Source: Flagellimonas sp947499585
Lineage (GTDB): Bacteria > Bacteroidota > Bacteroidia > Flavobacteriales > Flavobacteriaceae
Reading direction: 5' to 3'
DNA length: 64,000 nt
NCBI RefSeq assembly: GCF_044596045.1
Contig: NZ_CP138995.1
Coordinates: 2,542,001-2,606,000 of the forward strand
Positions 53,848 through 62,404 of the stretch are shown here, in pieces (within the stretch, counting starts at the first letter, position 1; the number at the start of each line of letters is the position of its first letter). Position numbers and translations under genes: made by a program. The notes below the pieces were generated by a model, which ran no database searches, was not told the DNA's origin, and saw only the letters and a list, made by a program, of their open reading frames with translations.

Positions 53848-54828
53848 TTACTTATTAAAATGGTCTGGATTTGAATATTGCACTTGATAAAAAAAACGCA
53901 TTACAGTTTCAGGGATGTTAATATGCTTGTTCATGTTAGCTGCTATTTGAGACCACTGATTCACATGTGGATTAGGAAAGGGATACCCACCTTTCACTAT
54001 TTTTAAAAGAGAAACTCTTTTGTTCTTTTCTTTCGACCAGTAATCATCTCGGAAAAATGTGGAATTGGCCTTTGCAATAGTGGATGAAAGCGATGACAAC
54101 GTGGCTTCATCGTTTTGCTCCAAAAGGGTTAACCAATAATCCAAGGTCTCATTGGTTGGCAGTACTTTTCCTCTGGTAAATCCGTCTAATGAAGTAAGCT
54201 CACCACCCTTATATGGGTTTATTGTGTCCGACACATTGTTTATGACCATTATGGAAACAGCTTTGTTGATAGGGACACAATCATCATTGGACGTTATAGG
54301 TAAATTTGCTCCAATTGCGGCGAATCCTTTAAAAACATCAGGAATTGTTTTTGCCAATTTATAGCACATATTTCCTCCGTTGAAATAACCTGTCACAAAG
54401 ACATTTTTGCGATCAATATGGTATCTTCTTTCCATTCTTTGAATAATGGATTTAATAAAAGCCACATCATTGATGTCTTTGTTTTTTGTTTCGAAAGAGG
54501 CCTCACGTCTGCAATCATTCCAGTAATTTTTATAGCCTTGCGGATAGACAACGATTGTAGCACCCGTATTATCTGCCAATTTGTTAAACTCAAATCCTGT
54601 TTTTGTTTGAATTGACTTTGTGGTCATTCCATCACCATGTAAAACAAGCACGAGTCTAGAATTGTTAACGGGATATTGAGGAACGTGATATTCAAATGTT
54701 CTCCAATGCGCATCAATCATAATGGAATCCAGAACTGTTGTTTTTTCATGGCCACTTTGAGCGTTTATACTTCCCATGCAGAGGGCCAAAAAGATGATTA
54801 AGTAATTAGTATTCTTAAAAATTGTCAT
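53848..54828 (-). CDS. Esterase/PHB-depolymerase-like alpha/beta hydrolase with lost nucleophile
   Basis: 326 residues, signal about 1-23. Clear LpqC/feruloyl-esterase-type fold: RLVLVLHGDGMT (about 58-69), IVVYPQGYKNYWNDCRR (about 92-108), DINDVAFI, and the region of the nucleophile elbow. There the family has G-x-S-x-G (usually GMSNGG); here it is GYFNGG with Phe149 (codon TTC) in place of Ser. The His-bearing GGGHTWPG loop is also altered (GGYPFPNPH). The Asp region SDTINPYKGG remains. It is unlikely to be an active serine esterase; a binding role is inferred. The open frame is intact. Confidence 0.75.
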   Translation of the reverse strand: MTIFKNTNYLIIFLALCMGSINAQSGHEKTTVLDSIMIDAHWRTFEYHVPQYPVNNSRLVLVLHGDGMTTKSIQTKTGFEFNKLADNTGATIVVYPQGYKNYWNDCRREASFETKNKDINDVAFIKSIIQRMERRYHIDRKNVFVTGYFNGGNMCYKLAKTIPDVFKGFAAIGANLPITSNDDCVPINKAVSIMVINNVSDTINPYKGGELTSLDGFTRGKVLPTNETLDYWLTLLEQNDEATLSSLSSTIAKANSTFFRDDYWSKEKNKRVSLLKIVKGGYPFPNPHVNQWSQIAANMNKHINIPETVMRFFYQVQYSNPDHFNK

Positions 54829-54970
54829 GATGCTAAAATTTATTAATTGATGAATTTGTTATGATTGATTAGTACACGTTTCATGTGTTTTTTAGACAAT
54901 AGATGTTAAGCCCTTGTTATTTATAAAGGATTTGGCACTATGTTTTTACTAGTAAGAAGCTGCTTTTAAA

Positions 54971-55636
54971 TCAGTTTGTCAAAATCTTGATATCATTGAT
55001 TAAACGGAGTATTTCTTTATCATCGATACCATTATAAATGCCTCTGATTTGTTTTTGTTTATCCACCAGGGTGAAATTTGACGTGTGGATAAAATCTTGT
55101 AACCCTCCATCACCTTCATCAGTAACAGCAAAATAACTTTTGCGCGCTAGCTCATATATATGTTTTTTATTACCAGTGGTAACATTCCATTTAGAATCTA
55201 TCACACCCTTGTTATTTGCATATTCACGTAGTATTGGAATATTATCAACGTTGGGTGTCACAGATAAAGACAGAAGCATTACGTTATCGTCATTTAAAAA
55301 TTCCTCTTGAATTTTAGCCATATTATCGGTCATGATCGGACAGATACTTGGGCAGCTAGTAAAAAAGAAATCTGCCACATAAACTTTGTCTTTATAAACA
55401 TCTTGGGTAATCGTTTTACCATTTTGATTTATTAATTCAAAATCTGCTACCGTATGATTTTCACTTATGCCCTGTATGCTTTTATCAACTAATTCTGGAT
55501 GCACATCGGTAGGGTTATATACCATTAGCTTTTCCTCAATTGGTTGAAATATTATAAACAGAGCCGTTAAGACTATGGCAAAAAAAAGTAGGGGCAACAT
55601 GAATTGTTTGATTATCTTAAGTTTCATTTTGACCAT
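54971..55636 (-). CDS. SCO1/SenC-family copper chaperone/thioredoxin-fold protein
   Basis: 221 residues from the ATG at 55636, 2 bp after the stop of the upstream TPR gene (a longer start at 55681 would overlap it). One N-terminal membrane anchor (about 10-30), then the SCO thioredoxin fold with the metal-binding Cys95-x3-Cys99 (FFTSCPSICPIM) and a C-terminal His in FIHTSNFTLVD. It should deliver copper, usually to cytochrome oxidase CuA, or act as a thiol reductant, on the periplasmic side. Coupled with a His-rich TPR protein. Confidence 0.92.
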   Translation of the reverse strand: MVKMKLKIIKQFMLPLLFFAIVLTALFIIFQPIEEKLMVYNPTDVHPELVDKSIQGISENHTVADFELINQNGKTITQDVYKDKVYVADFFFTSCPSICPIMTDNMAKIQEEFLNDDNVMLLSLSVTPNVDNIPILREYANNKGVIDSKWNVTTGNKKHIYELARKSYFAVTDEGDGGLQDFIHTSNFTLVDKQKQIRGIYNGIDDKEILRLINDIKILTN

Positions 55637-55638
55637 TG

Positions 55639-57366
55639 CTATAAAACTGAACTTGTTATTTTTATATCGGCATGCTCCCAAGCGCTATCAAATTCTTTTT
55701 TTATTTTCTTGGCCTCAACAACTTTTCCTTGGGCCATATAGGCGTTATATAGCCCTATTAGCGACCAACCGTTTTGTCTTAATACTGCTAAATCTTCTTT
55801 GTATATTTTTTCAGCTTCACCATATCTTTTGGCTTGCATTAAAACAGCGCCTAAATTTTGACGAGTGGGAATATGCCATGCTGCAGGTTCAGTATAGGTT
55901 AAACCATCTTCAAAGACCACAGCACTGCTAAGGTGTTCAATAGCTTTTGACAGATCGCCTTCCATCGCGGCTAATTCACCGGCTACCACTTCATATGCAA
56001 TATTGGCCGAATGGATGGAAGCGTTATTTGGAGTAGCCACCAATGTTTCCAATTCCGAATCATTTTTGAGTTGGGCAAGGGCCTCCAATTCTTCTTTGGC
56101 TTCTTTCAAATTTCCTTTTCTGATAAAGGCCAAACCTCTTGCATAATGCCTGATAAGGTTAAGATGCTTTATATTGGAACTTGGAGCAGGAATCGACAAA
56201 ATTTCGTTCCATTTACCAAACCTTGTATAGGCCAATAGGGGAGTCGAAGCAAAATCTTGTAGAAAAGGCATTTCAACAAGTTCTCCTACGGGTACCTTTT
56301 CAGCTGTTTTTTTAGCGGCATCAAGAGCAATCTCACTAGCACCTAACAAACTTGCCGAAGACCATAAAAAATGGATATTATGTGGGTAATAAGCTAAAGG
56401 GTACAACCCTTGGGCAAAACATTGGGAGATATAATCCTCATCTGCCAATATAGCCGCTTGATTGACCTTTACTGCATCTAAATAACGACCGACCCGAATG
56501 TAAATATGTGATGGCATGTGCACAATATGGCCAGCTCCAGGCATTAAAGAGGCCAGTTTATCGGCACTGGGAACTCCCAAATCTGGATAAGGCAGTTCCA
56601 CCATATGAATGTAATAGTGATGCCCTCCCGGGTTTTCAGGTTTAAGTTTCATTGCCTTTTCAAGAGCGGCTTTAGCTTCTGCAATATTTAGGGATGGATT
56701 CCCATCTTTGTCCCAATAATTCCATGGCACCGTATTCATAACAGATGCCGCATATAAAATTTGAATATTGGCGTCTTCAGGGAATTTTTTAACCACTTTG
56801 GCCATTTCCTCCATATAGGCCATATTCAGTTCGGCGACATCTTTGGTCAAATCTTCACTGTATCTTGCAGACAATGCTTTTATCAAAGCCTTTTCCTTTG
56901 GAGTAGCATTTGATGCCAAATGCTTGGCCTTCGTCATAGCTTCATTTATCTTGTTCTTGCGTTCATCATCGGGTAGGGGGTCGTTGATGTTTGGCCCCAA
57001 TGCGAAAGCTTGTCCCCAATAGGTCATTGCGGCATTGGGGTCTAAACGTGCAGCTTCCATAAACGAACGGTGTCCTTCGGCATGGTTAAAGGCGTAGGAT
57101 AGTTTTAGACCTTGGTCAAAAAATGCCTGTGCCCTTTCCTTTTCCGTACTTATAGAAAAATGAAGGTTCCCTAAATTTTCAAATAATGGAGAAATTTGTT
57201 TTGTGGTATCTAACGCTGTCAACAAAAATTTAGCTGGAGTACACTTGACAAAATTATATGCTAGTTTTGATGAAACATCAGAGTTATTCCTGATTATTTT
57301 GGTTGCCGAAAAGTACATTATAGGAACAAGTACTGTTGCTGTGACTATAAGGCTTATTTTTCTCAT
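55639..57366 (-). CDS. Membrane-anchored TPR protein with conserved His clusters
   Basis: 575 residues, N-terminal membrane anchor (about 4-24). TPR-like helices are spread over about 75-560 (AFFDQGLKLSYAF, YWGQAFALGP, LEKAMKLKPENPG). Three His clusters stand out: H249-H250-x3-H254-x2-E257 (GGHHYYIHMVE), H280-x2-H283-x3-H287 (GAGHIVHMPSHIY) and H329-x2-H332 (YPHNIH), plus FNHAEGH (His95/99). These could bind metal. The gene is co-transcribed with SCO directly downstream. A role in copper handling is inferred. Length and layout look complete. Confidence 0.75.
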   Translation of the reverse strand: MRKISLIVTATVLVPIMYFSATKIIRNNSDVSSKLAYNFVKCTPAKFLLTALDTTKQISPLFENLGNLHFSISTEKERAQAFFDQGLKLSYAFNHAEGHRSFMEAARLDPNAAMTYWGQAFALGPNINDPLPDDERKNKINEAMTKAKHLASNATPKEKALIKALSARYSEDLTKDVAELNMAYMEEMAKVVKKFPEDANIQILYAASVMNTVPWNYWDKDGNPSLNIAEAKAALEKAMKLKPENPGGHHYYIHMVELPYPDLGVPSADKLASLMPGAGHIVHMPSHIYIRVGRYLDAVKVNQAAILADEDYISQCFAQGLYPLAYYPHNIHFLWSSASLLGASEIALDAAKKTAEKVPVGELVEMPFLQDFASTPLLAYTRFGKWNEILSIPAPSSNIKHLNLIRHYARGLAFIRKGNLKEAKEELEALAQLKNDSELETLVATPNNASIHSANIAYEVVAGELAAMEGDLSKAIEHLSSAVVFEDGLTYTEPAAWHIPTRQNLGAVLMQAKRYGEAEKIYKEDLAVLRQNGWSLIGLYNAYMAQGKVVEAKKIKKEFDSAWEHADIKITSSVL

Positions 57367-57525
57367 AACTTTATTTTTTTATTTGATAATATGAATTTTC
57401 TCTGGGGAACAATTATTTAAACATGATATTGCCGATTAATGATAAAGGAGTCCATAGAGTCCCAGTTGTATTACATAATTGAGAAATGAAACTTTCCATA
57501 ATCTTTAGTTTAAAACTTTAGACCG

Positions 57526-57557
57526 CAAAACTATACGGGGAGAAAAGCCTAGGCAAA
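57526..57557 (-). promoter_or_regulatory. Candidate promoter for the TPR/SCO unit
   Basis: Read on the minus strand, TTTG with TTG at 57554-57556 is followed after a 20-bp spacer by TAGTTTTG (57526-57533), matching TTG-N-TAnnTTTG. It leaves a 5' leader of about 150 nt before the ATG at 57366. The rest of the 289-bp gap 57367-57655 shows nothing else I can support. Confidence 0.5.
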
Positions 57558-57655
57558 AAAATGGCCTTGACCTATGTTAGGAATTCATTTTTGTACGTTG
57601 AAATATCTCGTGCAAATAAATACCCCTGTTTTGACAGAAACTCTGGGTTATACTA

Positions 57656-58441
57656 TTATTTTTCATTATTTTTCTTTGTTGTCACATCCTTAAAACTCAA
57701 CATTTCCAATATTCTATTGGATGCTCCATGATAGAAACCTGTTTCATGTTCATAGCTTTTTGGGTTTTTAAAGGTGCCGAACATCATATCTATTATGGGC
57801 AAATCGGTATAATTGTACCTATGTATTCCCTTTGCGTGGTGAACGGTATGGCTCTCCGGACGTTGGATGATGTATCCGAGCCATCTAGGGGTATTAATAT
57901 TGGCATGCTGAAAAATGCCTAAAAAAGTAAGGGATAATACAATAATGGTGATAGCCTGAGGAGTCAATCCCATGATGAGGGCAAAACTAACCGACCCAAC
58001 CAAAGACAGTCCTATCATATCATTTACACTAAAAACAAAGGCACTGGGAACATCTATCCTTTCCGAACTGTGGTGCATTTGATGAGATGTCCTAAATAGA
58101 AAATTGGATTTGTGCATGCTTATATGCCAGCCATATTGCACAAGTTCGAATAAAAATACGCCTAGAATGATCTGTACCCATAAACTCAAAGAGCTTAGGT
58201 CCATTAATTGGTAGGAAGCAAAAAAGTCATCCCATATAAGAGGAATGTAGGTAGTCAGAAGCACATAAGCAATAAAAAAGGTTATGCCTTTAAGTTTCCA
58301 GAATTTCATTTTAGGTAATCTTCGGGCCGGAAAAAGATATTCCCAAAGCATTAACCCGCCAAACATGACGTACACTATAAGAGAGATTGGATCAAATAAG
58401 ATGTCTATGGGAGTTGGTAATTGTGAAATAAAATTTTGCAT
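57656..58441 (-). CDS. Fatty acid hydroxylase / sterol desaturase family membrane di-iron enzyme
   Basis: 261 residues, four to five transmembrane helices (about 14-34, 48-68, 84-106, 145-170). The eight-histidine di-iron motif is complete: HISMH (H-x3-H), HQMHH (H-x2-HH) and HTVHH (H-x2-HH). It should hydroxylate or desaturate a lipid in the membrane. Gene is divergent from the TetR regulator at 58546, sharing the promoter region with operator-like arms. Confidence 0.9.
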   Translation of the reverse strand: MQNFISQLPTPIDILFDPISLIVYVMFGGLMLWEYLFPARRLPKMKFWKLKGITFFIAYVLLTTYIPLIWDDFFASYQLMDLSSLSLWVQIILGVFLFELVQYGWHISMHKSNFLFRTSHQMHHSSERIDVPSAFVFSVNDMIGLSLVGSVSFALIMGLTPQAITIIVLSLTFLGIFQHANINTPRWLGYIIQRPESHTVHHAKGIHRYNYTDLPIIDMMFGTFKNPKSYEHETGFYHGASNRILEMLSFKDVTTKKNNEK

Positions 58442-58469
58442 AATTGATAATTCTTGTTAATATTATAAT

Positions 58470-58523
58470 ACAGACTAGTTGGTGCAAATATAAAATTATT
58501 TCAATACATACCAACTAGTCTGT
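58470..58523. promoter_or_regulatory. Paired 14-bp inverted operator arms between hydroxylase and TetR genes
   Basis: ACAGACTAGTTGGT (58470-58483) and its exact reverse complement ACCAACTAGTCTGT (58510-58523). Each holds a central ACTAGT palindrome, centres 42 bp apart, about four helical turns. The arms bracket the minus-strand -7 box, and one overlaps its -33 box. A TetR dimer site on each arm is the simple reading. Confidence 0.8.
58485..58514 (-). promoter_or_regulatory. Promoter of the hydroxylase gene
   Basis: On the minus strand TTG (58512-58514), a 19-bp spacer and TATATTTG (58485-58492) give a full Bacteroidota promoter, 44 bp before the ATG at 58441. It sits between the two operator arms. 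Confidence 0.7.
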
Positions 58524-58545
58524 TTAATTTTTTTATCTTTAACAA

Positions 58546-59169
58546 ATGGGAAGAGATGGAAAACCTACATATGATAAAATATTGGCCGAATCCAAAGCCT
58601 TGCTATTCGAAAATGGATTTTCGGGGACCAGTATAGATCAAATATTACAGAGAACCGGAATTACCAAAGGGGCATTCTTTTATCACTTTAAAACAAAGAG
58701 TGCATTGGCAAAAGCTCTGATAGAAGAGTATGCCAAGGAAGATATCTTGCACATGAACGAGGCTTTAAAAAAGACAAAATACTTAGAGGGAGATGCTTTG
58801 GAACGCCTTTTACAATTCATCCAGGAGTTTGTTGATATGATGTCCGGTTTATCGGAGCCTTATAGTTGTTTGTATGCTACTTATACCTATGAACCCAGTC
58901 AGTTCGATGAGGAAACGTTACGGCACATATCGGAAACTATATTAACATGGAGAAAAACCATGGAACAATTGATTAGAGATGTTCTACAAGACTATGATAC
59001 CAAAATTGAAATTGACATCCAATCGCTGGCCGATCATACTGTTGTTATCTTTGAAGGTGCTTTTGTAGTATCAAAGGCCTTGAAGGGCAGAGACCTAACC
59101 ACAGACCACTTAAAACACTTGAAAAATTATTTTCAGCTACTTTTTATTAGAAAAACCACGAAAGATTAA
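58546..59169 (+). CDS. TetR/AcrR-family transcription repressor
   Basis: 207 residues. N-terminal TetR helix-turn-helix (about 8-55) with KILAESKALLFENGFSGTSIDQI and the recognition region TGITKGAFFYHFKTKSAL. The C-terminal helical ligand-binding domain is not assigned. Divergent from the fatty acid hydroxylase gene and facing two inverted arms that fit a TetR site, so it most likely represses the hydroxylase and itself and is released by a lipid-like ligand (inferred). Confidence 0.9.
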   Translation: MGRDGKPTYDKILAESKALLFENGFSGTSIDQILQRTGITKGAFFYHFKTKSALAKALIEEYAKEDILHMNEALKKTKYLEGDALERLLQFIQEFVDMMSGLSEPYSCLYATYTYEPSQFDEETLRHISETILTWRKTMEQLIRDVLQDYDTKIEIDIQSLADHTVVIFEGAFVVSKALKGRDLTTDHLKHLKNYFQLLFIRKTTKD

Positions 59170-59177
59170 GGTGGGTA

Positions 59178-59741
59178 TTAAGAATTCATTTTGTTCCTGA
59201 TTCTACTAAGGCTTTCGGGGTGTATCCCGAGATATTTGGCAATTTTATTTACAGGAATATTGGAAATATACCTAGAGCGTGTTCGAAACATTTCTGCGTA
59301 TCTTTCTTCCGCTGTTTTGGTTAATAGATCTTTTTCCCTATTGGATTTTCTAATATAGCCATGCTCAGTTGCAATTCTTCCAAACTTGTTTGCTTCCAAA
59401 GAAAATTCATAAGCGGACATTAAATCCTTACGTTCGATAATTTCCATTTCTGAGTCCATAAGGGTCGTTATTTGCACATCTGTCGGAAGTTGATCTAAAA
59501 AGGAGGTGTAGCCACAGAAAAAATCGTTTTCAAAAAAAAAGTCGATTATCTTTTCAGTCATATAACTTTTAATCGTCATCTCAACAATACCTTTGTTCAT
59601 AAAGTAAAGAGAATCTTCTACCTGCCCGTATGTTGTGATACTGGTTCCCTTTAAAACAGTAACCTTTTTCATGGGAAAGGGTAAATCACTATAAGTGAAT
59701 GAAGCCTTTAATATCTTATTATAAAAATCGATAAATAGCAT
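59178..59741 (-). CDS. Crp/Fnr-like cyclic-nucleotide-binding regulator
   Basis: 187 residues. A cNMP-binding beta-roll (about 30-115; YFMNKGIVEMTI, FFENDFFCGYTSFL) and a C-terminal HTH (about 160-185; VNKIAKYLGIHPESLSRIRNKM). The family is common in this phylum, with ligand often unknown. It ends 8 bp from the convergent TetR gene. Confidence 0.85.
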   Translation of the reverse strand: MLFIDFYNKILKASFTYSDLPFPMKKVTVLKGTSITTYGQVEDSLYFMNKGIVEMTIKSYMTEKIIDFFFENDFFCGYTSFLDQLPTDVQITTLMDSEMEIIERKDLMSAYEFSLEANKFGRIATEHGYIRKSNREKDLLTKTAEERYAEMFRTRSRYISNIPVNKIAKYLGIHPESLSRIRNKMNS

Positions 59742-59915
59742 TTGGTGAGGTCGTTAAAACGAAGTTGTTAAATTACTGCTTTTATTTGTTTTGACCTTTG
59801 AACCGCCAAAACAAAAAATCAAATACCTTCCTGCTGTTATTCCAATGTCTATTGAACAAAGAGACTGGCAATATTGTCCATTTAGATTTATCTTTAACCA
59901 ATACAAACGACCACC

Positions 59916-61430
59916 ATGAAATCATTTTTACGACATCTTTTGATTCTGCTAATACCAATAACAATTTTTGGACAGCGTTATGATCAAGAAAAGCTTGAAG
60001 AGTTAGCCGAAAAATATACCAAACAATCATTTACAGAACTTATAGATATTTTAAGTATCCCAAATGATGCTATTTTTCCCGAGAGTCTTGAAGAAAATAT
60101 ACAATGGTGTGAAAAAGCTTTTGGAAATAGAAATTTTAAAACCACCCGTATACCTACTGCAGTTGCTCCCTTATTATTAGCTGAAAGAAAAGGAAAAAAA
60201 GCTAAGAAAACGGTGTTGATCTACCTTCAGATAGATGGACAACCTGTAGATACTACAAGATGGTTTCAGAAAAGCCCTTACATTCCTGTTTTCAAGGAAA
60301 AGGAAGCCTCGGGCAACTGGAAGACTTTGGAGAATTATGACCTTAATAATTATCAGGATGACTGGCGAATCTTCGCAAGATCAGCTTCTGATGCCAAAGG
60401 CCCTGTTGCTATGTTCTTGGCTGCGTTGGATGCAATTTCAGAAAAAAACTTCGAGCCAAATTATAATATAAAGGTTATTATGGATTTTGAAGAGGAGTTG
60501 GGCTCGCCTCGTCTTCCCCAAGCCGTCATAGACAATAGGGAGCTTCTAAAATCGGATATGATGGTCATTTTTGATGGCCCACTACATATTACCAATAAGC
60601 CGACCTTGGTTTTTGGAGCCCGGGGAATAGCCACCATTACATTGACCACTTATGGGCCAATTGTTCCACAACACAGTGGTCATTATGGGAATTACGCTCC
60701 TAATCCTGCATTTGGACTCTCCAAACTATTAGCCTCTATGAAGGATGATGAGGGACGAGTAAGCATACCGGGATATTATGATGGTATAACATTGGATGAA
60801 GACACCAAAAAAATCCTGAGAGGGGTTCCAGATGATGAGGATTTTATAAGGAATAAACTTCAGATTGCCGATATAGATAAGGTAGGAAGTAATTATCAAG
60901 AAGCGATTCAATATCCTTCATTAAACATTAGAGGCATGCAATCTGGTTGGATCAATGAAAAAGCGAGAACTATTGTACCTAGTTGGGCTAGAGCAGAGAT
61001 AGATGTTAGATTGGTATTGGAATCTGACCCACATCGCCTTATAAAATTGATTAGCTCACATGTTGAAAACCAAGGGTATTTGGTCTTAGATAGGGAACCG
61101 ACTAAAGAGGAACGATTATCAAACAAAAGAATTGCAACCTTCACACATGAACTATCTTATCAATCTTTCCGAACAGAAATGAATTCTGATGTAGGCATTT
61201 GGTTAGAAAATGCGTTGGAAAAAGCTTTTGAGGATGATATCATTAAAATAAGAATGGGCGGTGGCTCTATTCCCATTTCACCATTTGTAAATACCTTAGG
61301 TATTCCGGCTGTAATAGTGCCTACCGTCAACATGGACAATAACCAACATAGCCCTAATGAAAATCTTAGATTAGGTAATTATAGAGATGGCATAAAAACG
61401 ATGATAGCCATATTAACCGAAAAACTATGA
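59916..61430 (+). CDS. M20-family metallohydrolase-like protein with substituted first metal ligand
   Basis: 504 residues, signal about 1-19. M20 dipeptidase fold: DAKGPVAMF with the bridging Asp (RSASDAKG), the general base pair in DFEEELGSP, an Asp in MMVIFDGP, and the C-terminal NNQHSPNENL His. The first metal motif of active members is GHxD; here it is LQID with Gln105 in place of His and Asp107 kept. Four of five ligands are intact, so it may be active with an altered site or act as a single-metal enzyme. The IDGQPVD form seems to define a subgroup (from memory, not checked). Substrate, probably a peptide, unknown. Confidence 0.82.
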   Translation: MKSFLRHLLILLIPITIFGQRYDQEKLEELAEKYTKQSFTELIDILSIPNDAIFPESLEENIQWCEKAFGNRNFKTTRIPTAVAPLLLAERKGKKAKKTVLIYLQIDGQPVDTTRWFQKSPYIPVFKEKEASGNWKTLENYDLNNYQDDWRIFARSASDAKGPVAMFLAALDAISEKNFEPNYNIKVIMDFEEELGSPRLPQAVIDNRELLKSDMMVIFDGPLHITNKPTLVFGARGIATITLTTYGPIVPQHSGHYGNYAPNPAFGLSKLLASMKDDEGRVSIPGYYDGITLDEDTKKILRGVPDDEDFIRNKLQIADIDKVGSNYQEAIQYPSLNIRGMQSGWINEKARTIVPSWARAEIDVRLVLESDPHRLIKLISSHVENQGYLVLDREPTKEERLSNKRIATFTHELSYQSFRTEMNSDVGIWLENALEKAFEDDIIKIRMGGGSIPISPFVNTLGIPAVIVPTVNMDNNQHSPNENLRLGNYRDGIKTMIAILTEKL

Positions 61431-61473
61431 TCCCAATTAGATTTTTTGGATATCGATAGCGTTATAATTTAAT

Positions 61474-62313
61474 ATGATTTCTTCCAAAAGTATGGGCTAT
61501 TGGCGAATAATAGAGCCTATTTTATTAGGTTCCATTGCCAATATTGTCATCAATTTTATTTTTAATCCAGCTAGTCCAGATTTTATTCTAGAAGAATTTT
61601 TCATTGCCATTGTTTTTGCCGCCATGCTTACCGAAATTAATAGAATTATTGATTTCAGATTAGAGCGAAAACTTAGCTGGACAAAAAACTTAGGGAAGCG
61701 TTTTCTGTATCAATTGGTGTATTTAACCGCGGCATTGCTTGTTGTCATTAATATCATCGGCAATATATATACCTGGGTGATAGGGGATGGGTTTTATTCA
61801 TTAAAGGAATTACTCATTATTAACCTATGCGTTTTTGTTGTTGCCCTACTGTTTACTTTTTTTAAATGGTCGGCTCATTTTTATAAAAATTGGATGAATG
61901 CTGAACACAGTTTAAAGGATTCCGCCAAAGAATTAAATGAGTTAAAATCAGAGTTCTATAAAAGTTCAAACCAAATAGAACTACAAAAAGCCAACAGTAT
62001 TTTACAAATAAGTGCGAAAGACATCAACTTTGTAAAAAGTGATTTAGGAGTTGTGTGGGTATATTATGATGGTACCAAAGCAGTTTTTAATGGGTCCCTT
62101 CTCAGTTTAATGGAATTGCTTCCAAGACATTTATTTTTTCTAGCTACTAGAAACACAATCATCCGACAAGAAACGATTTTGTCCATCTCACCATCTACCT
62201 ATGGAAAAATTGATTTAAAATTGAAGGATATAGACAATGATAATACTTCAATTACCATAAGTAGGCTTAAAGCGGCATCCTTTCGCAGGTGGCGCAATAG
62301 CAGTTCAAATTAA
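61474..62313 (+). CDS. Membrane-anchored LytTR-domain protein
   Basis: 279 residues. Four transmembrane helices (about 12-30, 42-58, 76-98, 110-130), then a coiled-coil linker (about 138-172) and a C-terminal LytTR-like domain (about 175-275; QISAKDINFVKSDLGVVWVYY, FFLATRNTIIRQETIL). No receiver. The DNA-binding domain is weakly conserved but the fold order is right. Parallel to the gene at 42929. Start is ATG 61474. It lies 43 bp downstream of the M20-like gene and may share its transcript. Confidence 0.75.
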   Translation: MISSKSMGYWRIIEPILLGSIANIVINFIFNPASPDFILEEFFIAIVFAAMLTEINRIIDFRLERKLSWTKNLGKRFLYQLVYLTAALLVVINIIGNIYTWVIGDGFYSLKELLIINLCVFVVALLFTFFKWSAHFYKNWMNAEHSLKDSAKELNELKSEFYKSSNQIELQKANSILQISAKDINFVKSDLGVVWVYYDGTKAVFNGSLLSLMELLPRHLFFLATRNTIIRQETILSISPSTYGKIDLKLKDIDNDNTSITISRLKAASFRRWRNSSSN

Positions 62314-62404
62314 TTCTAATAGCACTTCAAGTATTTAGAGGTCATTTTCTTTTTTGACAAAACATTGCGATAATTTCTTTGTGTTATCAAAAAAACGAAA
62401 AGAC

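Noticed and set aside
55637..55681. Longer N-terminus for SCO
   Set aside because: It would overlap the TPR gene by 43 bp and place a charged stretch ahead of the membrane anchor.
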